This document shows, one piece after another, positions 1-15,949 of a DNA stretch of 64,000 nucleotides (position 1 is the stretch's first letter; every line of letters starts with the position of its first letter). This DNA is from Solihabitans fulvus (GTDB lineage Bacteria > Actinomycetota > Actinomycetes > Mycobacteriales > Pseudonocardiaceae). The position numbers and the translations under genes are program-made. Where the stretch lies: contig NZ_VUOB01000041.1 in the NCBI RefSeq assembly GCF_008386585.1, positions 275,299-339,298 on the forward strand, read 5' to 3'. Below the pieces are notes generated by a model that was given only the letters and a program-made list of their open reading frames with translations, was not told the origin of the DNA and made no database searches.

Positions 1-328
1 CACTCCGTCGGACAGTCATCGTGTTAGGAGCTCTTAGCCGGCCGTCGTCGCGGCGCTGAGTTATGCTTGACCAGCGCAAACACGGCGTCGGGGTGTTGGC
101 GGGCGTATCGCCTGGATCAGCCCAATCGTTACGTGTCAATGACCGAGATCACCCATTGGCGGGTGTCTTGGCGTTTCGCGGCTGTTAAAGTCGCGTCAAC
201 ACGCGGGCCACCGTCGTCCCGTGCCCAGAAACCGGCAGTTCCCAGGACTGAGCACGAGGACAAGTTCCCAACTGAGCTCGACACCTTTCGGTGGCGGGCT
301 CACGAGGACGACGAGGGAGGTCTGCGCT
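1..328. other. Upstream region of gltB, no gene supported
   Basis: No convincing gene lies in this stretch. A 104-codon open frame at 67-381 overlaps the gltB start and has neither a ribosome site nor protein-like composition, so I leave it out. A TTGACC at 67-72 could be a -35 element, but no good -10 follows at normal spacing. The only clear signal is the gltB ribosome site, GGGAGG at 315-320. The gltB promoter presumably lies here. Confidence 0.4.
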
Positions 329-6398
<6,070 letters not shown>

Positions 6399-6415
6399 CC
6401 CAACCTCGTCCACCA

Positions 6416-6452
6416 CGGAGCCTCCTCGCCGCAGCCCGGCGGGGAGGCTCCG
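6416..6452 (+). terminator. Intrinsic terminator of gltBD
   Basis: Perfect 10-bp inverted repeat, CGGAGCCTCC at 6416-6425 and GGAGGCTCCG at 6443-6452, with a 17-base loop followed by TTGTGTTT. It lies 18 bases after the gltD stop. Confidence 0.85.
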
Positions 6453-6603
6453 TTGTGTTTCGCCTGGTCGCGGGTTCTACCGGATCGTCGCGCGCATGTC
6501 GAGAATGTCGCGTTTGTTTGCGTCAAAGCGGTTTTGCGTGTGAGATCTGGTTGAAGTCAGACCGTCGGTCCGGGTGCTCTCCGGCAAGTCCTTGGGGGAA
6601 TGC

Positions 6604-9600
6604 GTGTCTCGTGTGCGCGGGTCTCGTGCTGCCCGAAAATGGCCCGTCGCGGCCATCGCCCTGATCATCACGATCACGCTGGCCGCCTCCTCGGCCGACC
6701 AGTTCTCGGTCGGCGGCGGCGCGGGCGCGCTGCCGGCCGGCGCCGAGCGGACGGCCCCCGAGCAGCGCACCGGTTCGGCGACGCGGCCGGACCAGGCCAG
6801 CGGCGACACGGAGGCGACGCTCGGCTCACCCGAGCGCCGCACCGCCCGCCCGGCCGGCGCGGTGCCCGACCACGCCGCCGAGCACCGCCCGGTGGCGCAA
6901 CCCGATGCAGACCCGAAAAAGCACGTCACCCCCGCCGTCACGCAGCGGTCCGACCGGCCGGCGATCGACCAGAAGGCCGTCGAGCGGCCACAGGATCGCA
7001 CCGCGAACACCGAGACCTTCGACAACCCCGACGGCAGCCGCACCCTGCGCGTGCACGCCGGCCAGAACAGCGTGCGCAGGCCAGACGGCAGCTGGCAGCA
7101 GGCCGACCAGCAGCTCACCAAGGACCCGTCCGGTCGCTATCAGCCGAAGGCCGGGCCGGTCGCCGTGAGCTTCGCGCCGACCAGCGGGGACGCCGCCCTG
7201 GTCCGGCTCGCCTTCGACGCGACGCACGCGATCAGCTACTCGATGCGGGACGCCGCCGACGTGCCGGCCAAGACGGCGGGCGTCGCCGCCGGCTACCCCG
7301 GCGTGCGGCCGGGTGTCGATCTCCGGTTGACCGCGACGAACTCCGGAGCGAAGGAGGAGCTGGTGCTGGCCTCCCCGGCCGCGCCGAACTCCTACGCCTT
7401 CACCGTGCGGACCACCGGCCTCGAACCGAAGCCGAACGCAGCGGGTGGCATCGACCTCGTCGACGCCGGCACGATCGTCGGCACGATCCCGGCGGGCTAC
7501 CTGGCGGAGTCGAAGATCGACCAGCGCTCGGGGCTGCCGGCCAGATCCAACGGCGTCCGATACGCGCTCGACCGGGTGGACGCCTCGACCTGGACGCTGC
7601 GGGTCGACCTGGACACGGCGTGGCTGCGCGACCCCGCCAGGGTCTTCCCCGTCACGCTGGACCCCTCGGTCGACCGGTTCAACGCCGACACCGACGACAC
7701 CTACGTGCAGACCAGCCACGGCACGCGCGACCAGTCCGCCGACCCCGAACTCGCGGTGGGCTCCTACGACGGTGGCAGCGACATCGCCCGCGCCTACCTG
7801 CACTTCGGCAACGCGCTGAACTCGTTGCGCAATCAGTACATCGTCGGCGCGACGCTTGACCTGGACAACATCTACTCGTACTCCTGCCAGGCGCGGCCGG
7901 TCACCGTCTTCGAGGTCACCGAGCCGTGGAGTGGCGGCCTGCGCTTCCCCGGCCCCGCCGTCGGCCAGGCCCTGTCCACCAAGGCGTTCGCGCACGGCTA
8001 CGACAAGGATCCCGCCTGCGCCGCGCCGGGCTGGGAGGGCCTGCCGCTCGACCCTGACCTGATGACCAGGTGGGCGCACGGCACCGCGCTGCAAAACGGC
8101 CTGAGCGTCCGCGCGACCGACGAGACCGACAAGCTCGGCTGGAAGCGGTTCGCCTCGGCCAACACGCCCAACCAGCCCTACCTGGACGTGCGCTACTCCC
8201 CGGAGGGCGCGTCCTACCAGGTGACGGATGTGTTGCTGCCGACCAACACCAGGGCGGGCAGGCTCACCGCGAAGGTCACCAACCTCGGCTCGTCGACGTG
8301 GTCGCAGGGCGGCGGCAGCCAGTTCGGTTACATCGTCAAGCAGGGCGACACCGTCGTCCGCACCGCCAATGGCTGGCGGGCCGACGTCGCCCCGATGCAG
8401 ACCGGCGTCTTCGACGTGCCGATCGACCCACTCGCGCCCGGCGACTACCAGGTCTACCTGACGATGTTCACGGCGGACGGCCAGGACTTCGCGTCGGTGC
8501 ACGGCGTGCCGTACGGCCTGATGAGCCTGAAGGTCAGCAACGTCGCGCCGACCTCGAACCTCCAGCAGCCCGGCGCGGGCGCGACCGTCGAGTCAGTCAC
8601 CCCGACCCTCTACGCGGAGGGGATGGACCCCGACAACTGGCCGGGCAAGGGCCTGACCTACAAGTTCCGGGTCTGCACCGACGCCGCGCTCACCTCGGGC
8701 TGCCAGGAGTCGGACTGGACCGCGCAGTCCTGGGTGCCTGCGCCGCTGAGCTGGAGCAAAACCTACTACTGGGGCGTCAAGGTCTACGACACCGTCGACC
8801 CGACGCCGTTCTGGGTCGGCGCGGGCCAACTATCGTTCACCACCAGGGTTCCGCAGCCGCAGATCACCTCACACCTGGCCGGCAGCCCTGACAGCGCGCA
8901 CGGCCCCGGTCTCGACCCCGGCATCGGCAACTACTCCACCTCGGCCACCGACGTCTCCGTGCCGACCGTCGGGCCGGACCTGACGATCGCGCGCACCTAC
9001 AACAGCCTGGATCCCAGGCGGGACACCGCTTTCGGGCTCGGCTGGGCGTCCAGGCTGGACATGCGGCTCGCCGAGGATGGCGACGGCTCCGGTAACGTCG
9101 TGGTGACCTATCCCAGCGGCCGGCAGACGCGCTTCGGCCGCAACCCCGACAAGTCCTTCGCGCCGCCGGTCGGCGTCGCCGCCGACCTGGTCTACGACGA
9201 GCGCACCGGCGTCTACACCCTGCGCGACACCTCGGGCGGCCAGTGGGCCTTCGACCTGCGCGGGCGACTGGTCACCATCACCGACCCCGGCGGGCTCACC
9301 GAGCACCTCGACTACACCGGCGACCATGCCACGAGGATCACCAACGACGTCAGCGGCCGGTACCTGACGCTCGCCTGGCAGGGCGCGCACGTGGCGACCG
9401 TGCAGACGCAGGCGCCGGACGCGAACAGCCAGCCCCTGACGTGGACCTACACCAATGACGGCGACCGGCTGACCAAGGTGTGCCAGCCCGGCGCGTCGCC
9501 GAACTGCACGACCTACAACTACACCAGCGGATCGCACTACCGAAGCACCGTGCTGGACGACAACCCGCGCGCGTACTGGCGGTTCGGCGAGACCAACGGC

Positions 9601-12600
9601 GACACGATGGTCAACGTCACCGCGCGCAAGGACGGCGCGGACGCGGGCAAGCAGCACGGCGTGGTGCTCGGTGGCGCGGGCGCGCTCGGCGGCACCGCGG
9701 ACCGGGCCGGCACCTTCGACGGCAACAGCAGCTACGTGACGCTGCCGGACAACCTGACCACCGCGACGATGTCGCTGTCGGCGGAACTGTGGTTCAAGAC
9801 CACCTCGCACGGCACCCTGCTCAGCTACGCCGACCAGTCCTTCCCGACAGGCTCGCCGTCGAGATCGACCCCGGTGCTGTACGTCGGCACCGACGGCCTG
9901 CTGTACGGCGGTTTCTCGCTGCGCGACAACGGCGGGCCGAGGCAGATCACCGGGCCACAGGTCAACGACGGCAAGTGGCACCACGCCGTGCTGTCCGCCG
10001 CGATCGACACACAGGTGCTGTACCTGGACGGCGCGGCCGTCGGCGCCCAGCTGAAGGGCTTCGTCGACCACCGGCAGCAGGGCAAGCTGACCGTCGGCGC
10101 AGGGCGGACGGCGGGCTGGCCGGCGACCAACGGCGGCGACTTCTACTTCGAGGGTGCCATCGACGAGGTCGCGCTGTATCTGCACCCGCTCGGCCCGCTC
10201 GCGGCCAAGCAGCACTTCGCGTCCGGCCAGGCCATCGACGAACTGACGAACATCGTGCTGCCGCAGGACAATCGCCAGTTCGCCGCCCTGACCTACGACG
10301 ACGCCAACGACCGGGTCCGCAGCCTGGTCGACCACCAGGGGCGCACCTGGACGATGGACCCGCCGACGGTGCAGGACTCCTTCCGCACCGCCGTGCTGCA
10401 CGGCCCGAGCAGCTACCGCGACTGGGGCTACACCTTCGACATCGACAACGGCGGCAGGCTCGTCAGCCAGATCCACGACGGCAAGGCCCGCAAATACGAG
10501 TACAACACCGCAGGTTTCGCGTCGGCCACCGTCGACGAGCTCGGCCACCGCGTCGAGCAGACCACCGACGCGCGCGGCAACGTACTGAGCAAGACCACCT
10601 GTCGCGCCAAGAATTCCTGCAACACCAGCTACTTCAGCTACGTCAGCTCGGCCAACCCGCTCGACCCGCGCAGGGACAAGCTGGCGTCCACTTCGGACGC
10701 TCGCTCCGCTGGACCTGACGACACCACGTACCGCACCACGTTCGACTACGACACCGCGGGCAGGCTGCTGCGCACCACCTCGCCGACGCCGGCCGGCCTG
10801 ACCGCCCAGCCGGTCGCCACGCTCGGCTACGCCACCGGCGGCGAGGACGCCGTCGATGGCGGCAAGGTCCCAGCCGGGCTGCTGATCAGGAGCACCGGAC
10901 GGCGCGGCCAGGTCACCAGCCTGGCCTACCGCGCCAACGGCGACCTCGCCGAGCTGGTCAGCCCGACCAACCTGCACGTCAGGTACGGCTACGACGTCAT
11001 CGGCCGTCAGCGCACGGTGACATTGGCCAACGGCGGCGGCACCGCGTTCGGCACCACCAGCTACGAGTACACCCCGCTGTCGCAGCTGGCGAAGGTGACC
11101 GGCCCGGCGATCGCCAACCCGATCACTGGACTCACCCACGCCTCGGTCGCCACGTACCGCTACGACGGCAACGGCAACACGCTGGAGACCACGGTCGGCG
11201 ACACCCTGCCGGCGACGGCGGGCGGCGACCAGGCGCGCACCACCACGATGACCTACGACGCGCAGGACAGGCTCGTCGGCACCAGTTTTCCCGATGGTGG
11301 CAAGGAAACTCGCTCCTACCTCGACGACGGGCTGACCCGGTCGGTGACCGACGTCAACGGGACGGCCTGGACCTCGCAGTTCGACGAGGACGGCAGGCTG
11401 CTCGGCCGCAGCGCGGGCGGCAATGGCGTCGACCCGCAGGTGCCGGGGTCCACGAGCCTGGCGCTGGAGTTCCTCGGCTACGACCAGGCCGGCAGGCTCG
11501 CCACCGTCAAGGACGCGATGGGGCGGCAGACCACCTACGCCTACTACGACGACGGCCTGTTGGCGTCGGCCACCCGCAACGGCTACCAGTCGCCGAGCGG
11601 GCCAAGGGACGTGCTGCTGGAGCAGCGCTCCTACGATCCGGCGGGCAACCCGACCGAGCGGATCACGGCGGGCGGGCGCAAGACCTCCCAGACGTTCGAC
11701 GCCGCAGGGTTCCTGACCAGCAGCACGTTCGATCCGAGTGGCCTCAACCGCAGCACCGCCTACCAGCGCGATGCCGACGGCAACCAGACCAGGGTGGAGC
11801 GCAGGGGAGCGGCGGACCCGAGCCGGGTGGAGGCCGCCAACTACACCTACGGCCCGACCAACCTGCTCCTCCGCGAGGACGCATTCCTCGACGTGTCCAC
11901 GGCGCTGTCCACCACGGTCACCCGAGACGAGCGCGGCCTCGTGCAGACCGCGACCGACCGGCGGCAGCTGACCACCTCGTTCGGCTACGACGCGAGCGGG
12001 GCGCTTCAGAGCACCGTCCACCCGCCGGTCGACGTCTGGCAGGGCGGCGTCCGCACGGCGGGCGTCGCGCGGACGGAAACCCTGGGGCACAACGCCTTCG
12101 GCGAGACCACCCAGGCCATGGACGGCAACGGCGGGGTCACCGCAACGGCGTACGACTCGATGGGCAGGGTCAGCTCGGGCACGCTGCCCGGCTACACGCC
12201 GCCCGGCGGCCAACCGATCACGGCCACCACGCGCGTCGACTACGACCACGCCGGCAACGCGGTGAAGACCACCGACCCGCTCGGCCGCGTCACCGTAAGG
12301 ACCTACGACCCGTACGGCAGGGTCCTGACGACGACGCTGCCTCAGGTCGGGGACAGCCCGAGCGTGCTCACCTATCGGTTCGACCGGGCGGGCGAACTCG
12401 CGTCGCAGGTCGACCAGAGCGGCGCGGAAACCCAGTCCACGTATGACGAACTGGGGCGCAGGCTCACCTCGACCAGCGCCGACCGCTCGTCGGGCAGCAC
12501 GGTCTACTACACGACGACCGCGACCTACGACGACGCGGGCGACCTGCTGTCCACGAAGTCGCCGCTTGGTGCGGTCAGCAGCCGGACCTACAACGTCGCG

Positions 12601-15498
12601 GGCGAGGCGATCACCAGCACCGACCCGACGAACCGCGCCGTCACCACGGCGTACGACATCGTCGGCAGGCCGGCCAGCGTCACCGACCCGACCGGCCTGG
12701 TCACGACGACGGGCTACGACCTGCTCGGCCGGCAGACGCGGACCGCGCAGTCGGTCGGCGGCAAGGAACAGCGGGCCTCGACGATCGGCTACGACAGCAA
12801 CGGCAACGTGGCCAGCACCACCAGCGCGCAGGGCAGGGTCACGACCTACGGCTACGACGCGCTGAACCACCTCGCCGGGCAGACCGAGCAGGTCGACGCG
12901 AACAAGTCGATCACGACGTCCTTCGGCTACGACAAGGTAGGCAACCGCAGCAGGTTCGTGGACGGCAACGGCCACGCGACCGACTACAGCTACAACTCAT
13001 GGGGCATGCCGGAGTCGGTGGTCGAGGCGGCCACCGCCACCGCGCCCAACCCGGCCGACCGCACCTGGACCACCTCCTACGCCGCCGCGGGCCAGGTCGC
13101 GCTGCTGGTGAAGCCGGGCGGGGTGACCAGGAGCCGGGAGTACGACGCGCAGTCCAGGCTCACCGTGGAGCACGGCAGCGGCGCCGAGTCCGCGACCCCC
13201 GACCGCACCCTCGGCTACGACGCGGTCGGCCGGCTGAACCGGGCGGGTGGGCCGGGCGGCGACACCACCTACCGGTACGACGACCGGGGCAACCTGCTGG
13301 AGTCGAAGGGGCCGGGCGGCAACGCGACGTACGGCTACAACGGCGACGGAATGCTCACGTCGCGCACCGACGCCACCGGAGCCACGACCTTCGGCTACGA
13401 CGCGGCCGGCCGTCTGTCCAGCGTGATCGACCCGCTGTCCGGACGGACCGTGGACTACGGCTACGACGCGGCCGGCCGGGTCGCCACGATCGCGGATCGC
13501 GCTGTGGCGCAACGGGTCGGGCGCAATCTCAGCTACGACGCGTTGGGGCGGTTGAGTTCCGACCAGGTTCAGCAGGTCGTCGACCCGAGCACGCCGCCGA
13601 GAGTGTTGGTGGGCAACGACTACGGCTACGACCTGGACGACAAGCTCACCTCGAAGAAGACCACCGGCACCGCCGGGGTCGCCGCCAACGCCTACGGCTA
13701 TGACGGCGTGGGCCGCCTCACGTCGTGGACCGACGGGTCGGGGAAGGTCACGACCTACGGCTGGGACGACGCGGGCAACCGCACCGCAGAGGGCGGCACG
13801 ACCTACAGCTACGACGAACGCAACCGCCTACAGTCCGGCGGAGGCGCGGCCTACACCTATACCGCGCGGGGCACGGTCGCGTCCGTCACCCAGAACGGTG
13901 CGACCCGCAAACAGTCGTTCGACGCCTTCGATCGCCTGACCGCAGACGGCGCCGCGCAGTACGCCTACGACGCCCTGGACCGGGTGGCCACCCGCAACGG
14001 CAGCGCGTTCACCTATGCCGGCACGTCCAACCAGCCGGTGTCCGACGGCGTGAGGCTGATCAGCAGGCTCCCGGACGGTTCTGCGCTGTCGGACAAGGCG
14101 GTGAGCAACACCGGCAAGGGCAAGCTGCTCTACGCCGACCGCCACGGAGACGTGGTCGCCAGGTACTCCAGCAGTTTCGTGGACGGCCAGCGCGGCTTCG
14201 ACCCGTTCGGCAAGGTGACCAGCTCGTCGGGCGACGCGTCCCCGCTCGGCTACCAGGGCGGCTGGACCGACGCCGACACCGGCTCGGTCAACATGTCCGC
14301 CCGCTGGTACGCGCCTTCCTCGGGCCAGTTCACCAGCCGCGACGACTGGACGCTGAACCAGACCCCCTCGGCGGCCGGAAACCGTTACGCCTACGGCAAC
14401 AACGACCCGCTGGGCTTCGTCGACCCCAGTGGCCACAACCCGCTGTGCTCCTTGGCCGGTCACATCATCGGCGGGGTTGCCGGCAGCTTCCTCGGGCCGT
14501 GGGGGATGATCGGCGGCGGCTTGCTGGGTGGTGCCGTCGGTGATGTCCTGTGCGCCGACCCGGTGGCGGTGGACACACAGCCGAGGACCGGTCCCAGCAA
14601 CGACAACGGATTCGACGACACCGTTCCGATCGGGAAGTGCAAGTACTACGCCAACGGATGCAACTGGTCCCACGGCGACCCGACGACAGGTGACGACCCG
14701 CCTTCGGACGACACGCCGGTGGCTCCCCCCATTGGACCGTGGGTCGGGCCAGGACATCGCGCACCGCGCCCGTCGATGCAGGCGCCCAAGCCACCGCCGC
14801 CGCCGGCATGGCTGATCAACGCGCGGACGTATCTCGCTCCTCCGCGCGAGGGCACAACGGTTGAACCGCGGTTGCCCGACTACCGCGTAGACCCGAGCGA
14901 CGACCACGTCACGAACAAGAACGGCGAGTACACAAAGGAAGACACCAAGGTCAGCGAGGCTGACCGTGAAACACACACAGACACCTCGGCCCCGACTAAT
15001 GACACCGGAAGCAGACCCGATGATCGATGCCTCGTCCCCAGGGTTGGCGGATGCCAGTTCCCGGATGACGGCCGCGACCTTGTCTACTTCTACACTGCGC
15101 AGAGTCATGAGGATGCCAACCGACTCCGAAACGGTGGTGCGCCGTGGCCCACCGACCCGGAACGCGCCCAATTCGGTCCAGGAGTCTATTCCTGGGATAA
15201 TCAGAAAGACGCGCTCACTTATCAGCAAGGCCTGCGAAAGCGGGGGATTGAAACGGAGATCGTCGAGTTTGCTATCGACAGATCGAGTCTCAATCGGCTC
15301 AGGCAGATTCATGTCAGTGACATGTCTCCGGATGAGGCCGAAAAGTTCATGGATCGCCACAGCAGCATGTGGGGTGCTGGTGAGCCGCACGGCTATGACT
15401 ACATTACTCGCCCAACAAGCTCCGAAAAGGGTTACGGTGCTGAGCACTACTTCAGCGCCGCCGCCTATCCATTGCTCCATTTCAAGCTAGGAGGCTAG
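6604..15498 (+). CDS. Secreted Rhs/YD-repeat polymorphic toxin
   Basis: Giant exported protein of about 2964 residues. The GTG at 6604 (GGGGG five bases upstream) is preferred over the GTG at 6574 because it starts a clean signal peptide: SRVRGSRAARK, then a hydrophobic run to about residue 33. Order: a DNRLRE-like beta region (about 358-530); a CARDB-like segment; an Rhs N-terminal module near 767 (GPGLDPGIGNYS); a LamG/concanavalin-like domain (about 979-1200, AYWRFGE); then dozens of YD repeats (GYDAxGRL) to about 2530. The Rhs core (RYAYGNNDPLGFVDPSGHN) ends near 2613. A proline-rich linker leads to a variable tip of about 140 residues containing FYTAQSHEDANR and FGPGVYSWDNQKDA. The tip recalls ADP-ribosyltransferase-fold toxins, but this is only inference. 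GC falls clearly in the last 500 bases. A probable immunity gene follows immediately. Confidence 0.9.
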   Translation: MSRVRGSRAARKWPVAAIALIITITLAASSADQFSVGGGAGALPAGAERTAPEQRTGSATRPDQASGDTEATLGSPERRTARPAGAVPDHAAEHRPVAQPDADPKKHVTPAVTQRSDRPAIDQKAVERPQDRTANTETFDNPDGSRTLRVHAGQNSVRRPDGSWQQADQQLTKDPSGRYQPKAGPVAVSFAPTSGDAALVRLAFDATHAISYSMRDAADVPAKTAGVAAGYPGVRPGVDLRLTATNSGAKEELVLASPAAPNSYAFTVRTTGLEPKPNAAGGIDLVDAGTIVGTIPAGYLAESKIDQRSGLPARSNGVRYALDRVDASTWTLRVDLDTAWLRDPARVFPVTLDPSVDRFNADTDDTYVQTSHGTRDQSADPELAVGSYDGGSDIARAYLHFGNALNSLRNQYIVGATLDLDNIYSYSCQARPVTVFEVTEPWSGGLRFPGPAVGQALSTKAFAHGYDKDPACAAPGWEGLPLDPDLMTRWAHGTALQNGLSVRATDETDKLGWKRFASANTPNQPYLDVRYSPEGASYQVTDVLLPTNTRAGRLTAKVTNLGSSTWSQGGGSQFGYIVKQGDTVVRTANGWRADVAPMQTGVFDVPIDPLAPGDYQVYLTMFTADGQDFASVHGVPYGLMSLKVSNVAPTSNLQQPGAGATVESVTPTLYAEGMDPDNWPGKGLTYKFRVCTDAALTSGCQESDWTAQSWVPAPLSWSKTYYWGVKVYDTVDPTPFWVGAGQLSFTTRVPQPQITSHLAGSPDSAHGPGLDPGIGNYSTSATDVSVPTVGPDLTIARTYNSLDPRRDTAFGLGWASRLDMRLAEDGDGSGNVVVTYPSGRQTRFGRNPDKSFAPPVGVAADLVYDERTGVYTLRDTSGGQWAFDLRGRLVTITDPGGLTEHLDYTGDHATRITNDVSGRYLTLAWQGAHVATVQTQAPDANSQPLTWTYTNDGDRLTKVCQPGASPNCTTYNYTSGSHYRSTVLDDNPRAYWRFGETNGDTMVNVTARKDGADAGKQHGVVLGGAGALGGTADRAGTFDGNSSYVTLPDNLTTATMSLSAELWFKTTSHGTLLSYADQSFPTGSPSRSTPVLYVGTDGLLYGGFSLRDNGGPRQITGPQVNDGKWHHAVLSAAIDTQVLYLDGAAVGAQLKGFVDHRQQGKLTVGAGRTAGWPATNGGDFYFEGAIDEVALYLHPLGPLAAKQHFASGQAIDELTNIVLPQDNRQFAALTYDDANDRVRSLVDHQGRTWTMDPPTVQDSFRTAVLHGPSSYRDWGYTFDIDNGGRLVSQIHDGKARKYEYNTAGFASATVDELGHRVEQTTDARGNVLSKTTCRAKNSCNTSYFSYVSSANPLDPRRDKLASTSDARSAGPDDTTYRTTFDYDTAGRLLRTTSPTPAGLTAQPVATLGYATGGEDAVDGGKVPAGLLIRSTGRRGQVTSLAYRANGDLAELVSPTNLHVRYGYDVIGRQRTVTLANGGGTAFGTTSYEYTPLSQLAKVTGPAIANPITGLTHASVATYRYDGNGNTLETTVGDTLPATAGGDQARTTTMTYDAQDRLVGTSFPDGGKETRSYLDDGLTRSVTDVNGTAWTSQFDEDGRLLGRSAGGNGVDPQVPGSTSLALEFLGYDQAGRLATVKDAMGRQTTYAYYDDGLLASATRNGYQSPSGPRDVLLEQRSYDPAGNPTERITAGGRKTSQTFDAAGFLTSSTFDPSGLNRSTAYQRDADGNQTRVERRGAADPSRVEAANYTYGPTNLLLREDAFLDVSTALSTTVTRDERGLVQTATDRRQLTTSFGYDASGALQSTVHPPVDVWQGGVRTAGVARTETLGHNAFGETTQAMDGNGGVTATAYDSMGRVSSGTLPGYTPPGGQPITATTRVDYDHAGNAVKTTDPLGRVTVRTYDPYGRVLTTTLPQVGDSPSVLTYRFDRAGELASQVDQSGAETQSTYDELGRRLTSTSADRSSGSTVYYTTTATYDDAGDLLSTKSPLGAVSSRTYNVAGEAITSTDPTNRAVTTAYDIVGRPASVTDPTGLVTTTGYDLLGRQTRTAQSVGGKEQRASTIGYDSNGNVASTTSAQGRVTTYGYDALNHLAGQTEQVDANKSITTSFGYDKVGNRSRFVDGNGHATDYSYNSWGMPESVVEAATATAPNPADRTWTTSYAAAGQVALLVKPGGVTRSREYDAQSRLTVEHGSGAESATPDRTLGYDAVGRLNRAGGPGGDTTYRYDDRGNLLESKGPGGNATYGYNGDGMLTSRTDATGATTFGYDAAGRLSSVIDPLSGRTVDYGYDAAGRVATIADRAVAQRVGRNLSYDALGRLSSDQVQQVVDPSTPPRVLVGNDYGYDLDDKLTSKKTTGTAGVAANAYGYDGVGRLTSWTDGSGKVTTYGWDDAGNRTAEGGTTYSYDERNRLQSGGGAAYTYTARGTVASVTQNGATRKQSFDAFDRLTADGAAQYAYDALDRVATRNGSAFTYAGTSNQPVSDGVRLISRLPDGSALSDKAVSNTGKGKLLYADRHGDVVARYSSSFVDGQRGFDPFGKVTSSSGDASPLGYQGGWTDADTGSVNMSARWYAPSSGQFTSRDDWTLNQTPSAAGNRYAYGNNDPLGFVDPSGHNPLCSLAGHIIGGVAGSFLGPWGMIGGGLLGGAVGDVLCADPVAVDTQPRTGPSNDNGFDDTVPIGKCKYYANGCNWSHGDPTTGDDPPSDDTPVAPPIGPWVGPGHRAPRPSMQAPKPPPPPAWLINARTYLAPPREGTTVEPRLPDYRVDPSDDHVTNKNGEYTKEDTKVSEADRETHTDTSAPTNDTGSRPDDRCLVPRVGGCQFPDDGRDLVYFYTAQSHEDANRLRNGGAPWPTDPERAQFGPGVYSWDNQKDALTYQQGLRKRGIETEIVEFAIDRSSLNRLRQIHVSDMSPDEAEKFMDRHSSMWGAGEPHGYDYITRPTSSEKGYGAEHYFSAAAYPLLHFKLGG

Positions 15499-15499
15499 A

Positions 15500-15904
15500 A
15501 TGCTGACATTTGTCTATCGGGAGCGGCAGGCTAGCTGGGGGATCTACGTCAAGTTGACCGCCGAGTCCTCGGTCGGTGTCGATCTTCCTGCGGACGCGAT
15601 TCGAATTTCACCGCGCCTTTCGGTGGAACTTGCTGAGGCGAAGCTGCCGGCCGATGAGGTGGTGTTCGTGCTGGACGGACTCCGCATGGTGTCCAGGCTG
15701 ATTGAAAACGCCGTGCCCGTCGGGCAAGTGCTCGTCAGGGTGCGGGAGGTCAGGATTGTCTTGACCGACTACCAGCCGGAAGGGCTCACGGCGGCGATCA
15801 TCGGCTGGGCCGAGATCGAGTTCGGCATTAGTGCACCTCCCTTTGAGGTCGCTTATGACGGCGTTGCCGGTAGGTACAACTTCAAGTTTCCTCCAATCAA
15901 ATGA
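15500..15904 (+). CDS. Probable immunity protein for the Rhs tip
   Basis: 134-residue cytoplasmic protein with no signal peptide and no family I recognise. Its ATG begins one base after the TAG of the Rhs gene, with GGAGG at 15490-15494, so the pair is translationally coupled. Composition is like the Rhs tip and unlike the GC-rich flanks, suggesting that the tip and this gene moved as one cassette. It has beta-strand-like alternation (VFVLDGLRMV, VLVRVREVRIVLTD) and no catalytic motif. In polymorphic toxin systems the gene directly after the toxin tip usually encodes its cognate immunity protein. That context is the only basis for the functional call. An alternative is an unrelated hypothetical protein. 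Confidence 0.7.
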   Translation: MLTFVYRERQASWGIYVKLTAESSVGVDLPADAIRISPRLSVELAEAKLPADEVVFVLDGLRMVSRLIENAVPVGQVLVRVREVRIVLTDYQPEGLTAAIIGWAEIEFGISAPPFEVAYDGVAGRYNFKFPPIK

Positions 15905-15949
15905 CCTGCCGTGAAACATTGTTTCGGCACTCGGGTGAAATGGGATGAG

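Noticed and set aside
8869..12975. 1368-codon minus-strand frame opposite the Rhs gene
   Set aside because: Its composition reflects the reverse of YD repeats, with no signal peptide, motif or ribosome site. Shadow frame.
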